This document shows positions 4,994 through 5,534 of a stretch of 5,534 nt of DNA, one piece after another. Position 1 is the stretch's first letter, and each line of letters begins with the position of its first letter. The notes under the pieces were generated by a model that did no database searches, was not told the origin of the DNA, and saw only the letters and a program-made list of their open reading frames with translations. Origin of the DNA: Thermoplasmata archaeon (GTDB lineage: Archaea > Thermoplasmatota > Thermoplasmata > WALJ01); NCBI GenBank assembly GCA_015522885.1, contig WALJ01000126.1, forward strand, positions 1 through 5,534. Reading direction: 5' to 3'. The position numbers and the translations under genes were made by a program.

Positions 4994-5534
4994 GCGAGGG
5001 GCTGCCCGAACTGCCGGAGGGGTGGGAATGGACGAAAATAGAATGTGTGTCTACAAAACCCCAATATGGATATACGACTAAAGCTTCTTCAGAAGGAAAC
5101 ATAAAATTGCTTAGAACAACGGATATTACTTCTGGAAAAATAGACTGGAAAACCGTTCCGTTCTGCGATAAAAATCCAGATAATTTAGAGAAATATCTTC
5201 TTCACCCCAGTGATGTTGTCATATCACGTGCAGGAAGTATAGGATATAGCTATCTAATAGATGAAGTCCCTCCAAAAGCAGTTTTTGCCTCTTATTTAAT
5301 AAGATTCAGACCCATTACAAATACATATTTTTTTGAATACTTCTTAATGAGCCCCAGATACTGGGCTAATGTCTATGAAAAAAAGCTAGGAATTGCGGTA
5401 GCCAATATTAATGCTACAAAAATAAAAAACATTCCCTTCCCCCTCCCCCCTCTCCCAGAGCAGTCCGCCATCGTCGAGATAATCGAGGAGAAGTTCAGCA
5501 GCCTTGACCACGCTGTCAGCGAGTTGAAGGAAGC
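4990..5534 (+). CDS. hsdS: Type I restriction-modification specificity subunit HsdS, N-terminal part
   Basis: The frame is open from ATG 4990 to the window end, with 181 full codons visible; the 3' part is cut off. HsdS reads the target sequence and holds the HsdM and HsdR subunits together. The start 'LPELPEGWEW' (5-14) is the usual HsdS opening. Target-recognition domain 1 spans about 15-147 and shows 'LLRTTDI..GKIDW' (40-53), 'DVVISRAGSIGYSYLI' (75-90), 'ASYLIRFRP' (100-108) and 'VANINATKIKNI' (137-148). It ends in the hallmark 'PLPPLPEQ' (151-158), followed by the first conserved helix 'AIVEIIEEKFSSLDHAV', which acts as a spacer between the two recognition domains. A full HsdS is about 380-450 residues, so a second recognition domain is expected downstream. 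Recognition domain 1 is A/T-rich (about 35% G+C by hand) with codons such as TTA, TCT and AAT, unlike its flanks, which suggests exchange by recombination. The target sequence cannot be read from this. It is translationally coupled to the gene before it. Confidence 0.94.
   Translation, partial: MSEGLPELPEGWEWTKIECVSTKPQYGYTTKASSEGNIKLLRTTDITSGKIDWKTVPFCDKNPDNLEKYLLHPSDVVISRAGSIGYSYLIDEVPPKAVFASYLIRFRPITNTYFFEYFLMSPRYWANVYEKKLGIAVANINATKIKNIPFPLPPLPEQSAIVEIIEEKFSSLDHAVSELKE
5434..5456 (-). other. G-quadruplex motif (four G-runs on the minus strand) inside hsdS
   Basis: On the + strand the C-runs are 5434-5436 (3), 5439-5443 (5), 5445-5450 (6) and 5454-5456 (3), separated by 2, 1 and 3 bases. 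On the minus strand this fits the G3+ N1-7 pattern with four runs and very short loops, a form that usually folds well; the C-rich strand could form an i-motif. The whole tract 5432-5456 is pyrimidine-only. It encodes the conserved PFPLPPLP segment of HsdS, so proline codons explain part of it, although the choice of CCC over other proline codons adds to it. Motif seen directly; folding and any role are not shown. Confidence 0.6.

Noticed and set aside
1..5534. CRISPR arrays, tRNA or rRNA genes, insertion sequences, attachment sites
   Set aside because: No regularly spaced repeats, cloverleaf-like sequences, transposase motifs or terminal inverted repeats were seen on reading both strands.

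Overview
The window looks archaeal, probably from a euryarchaeote of the Thermoplasmata or a similar group. Both gene units start about 25 to 40 bases downstream of A/T-rich boxes that resemble archaeal TATA elements preceded by purine-rich BRE-like bases. No clear bacterial -35/-10 pair was seen. Arginine is mostly AGG/AGA and isoleucine is very often ATA. This placement is an inference from codon use and promoter style; no marker gene in the window proves it.

Layout, all on the + strand: (1) bases 1-369 are the 3' end of a tldE/pmbA-type gene, which is ordinary chromosomal backbone. (2) Bases 370-533 are an A/T-rich intergenic region with a possible transcription end and the promoter of the next gene. 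(3) Bases 534-3308 are a complete hsdR, the restriction and translocase subunit of a Type I restriction-modification system of the EcoEI-like (Type IB) kind. (4) A short gap holds a second TATA-like box. (5) Bases 3378-4199 encode a two-domain protein with an N-terminal winged-helix-like (YwgA/Panacea-like) part and a C-terminal DUF488 domain. (6) Bases 4196-4993 encode a protein I do not recognise, with a Cys/His cluster that looks metal-binding. (7) Bases 4990 to the window end are the 5' third or so of hsdS, the specificity subunit.

The last three genes are joined by two ATGA stop/start overlaps, and the last two have good ribosome binding sites, so they are almost certainly one transcript with coupled translation. 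hsdR has its own promoter. No hsdM (methyltransferase subunit) is in the window. If the system is complete, hsdM must lie downstream of hsdS or elsewhere, giving the unusual order R-x-y-S-(M?). HsdR would cut and translocate DNA and HsdS would choose the site. The DUF488 fusion and the Cys/His protein are the unexplained part: they are tied to hsdS rather than to hsdR and are the best candidates here for an undescribed accessory module of a Type I system.

Within hsdS, the first target-recognition domain is much more A/T-rich (about 35% G+C by hand count) than the conserved sequence on either side (about 55-62%), which suggests domain exchange. The 3' edge of that patch is a C-rich tract that reads as a four-run G-quadruplex motif on the minus strand. 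No tRNA, rRNA, CRISPR array, transposon or long repeat was seen.
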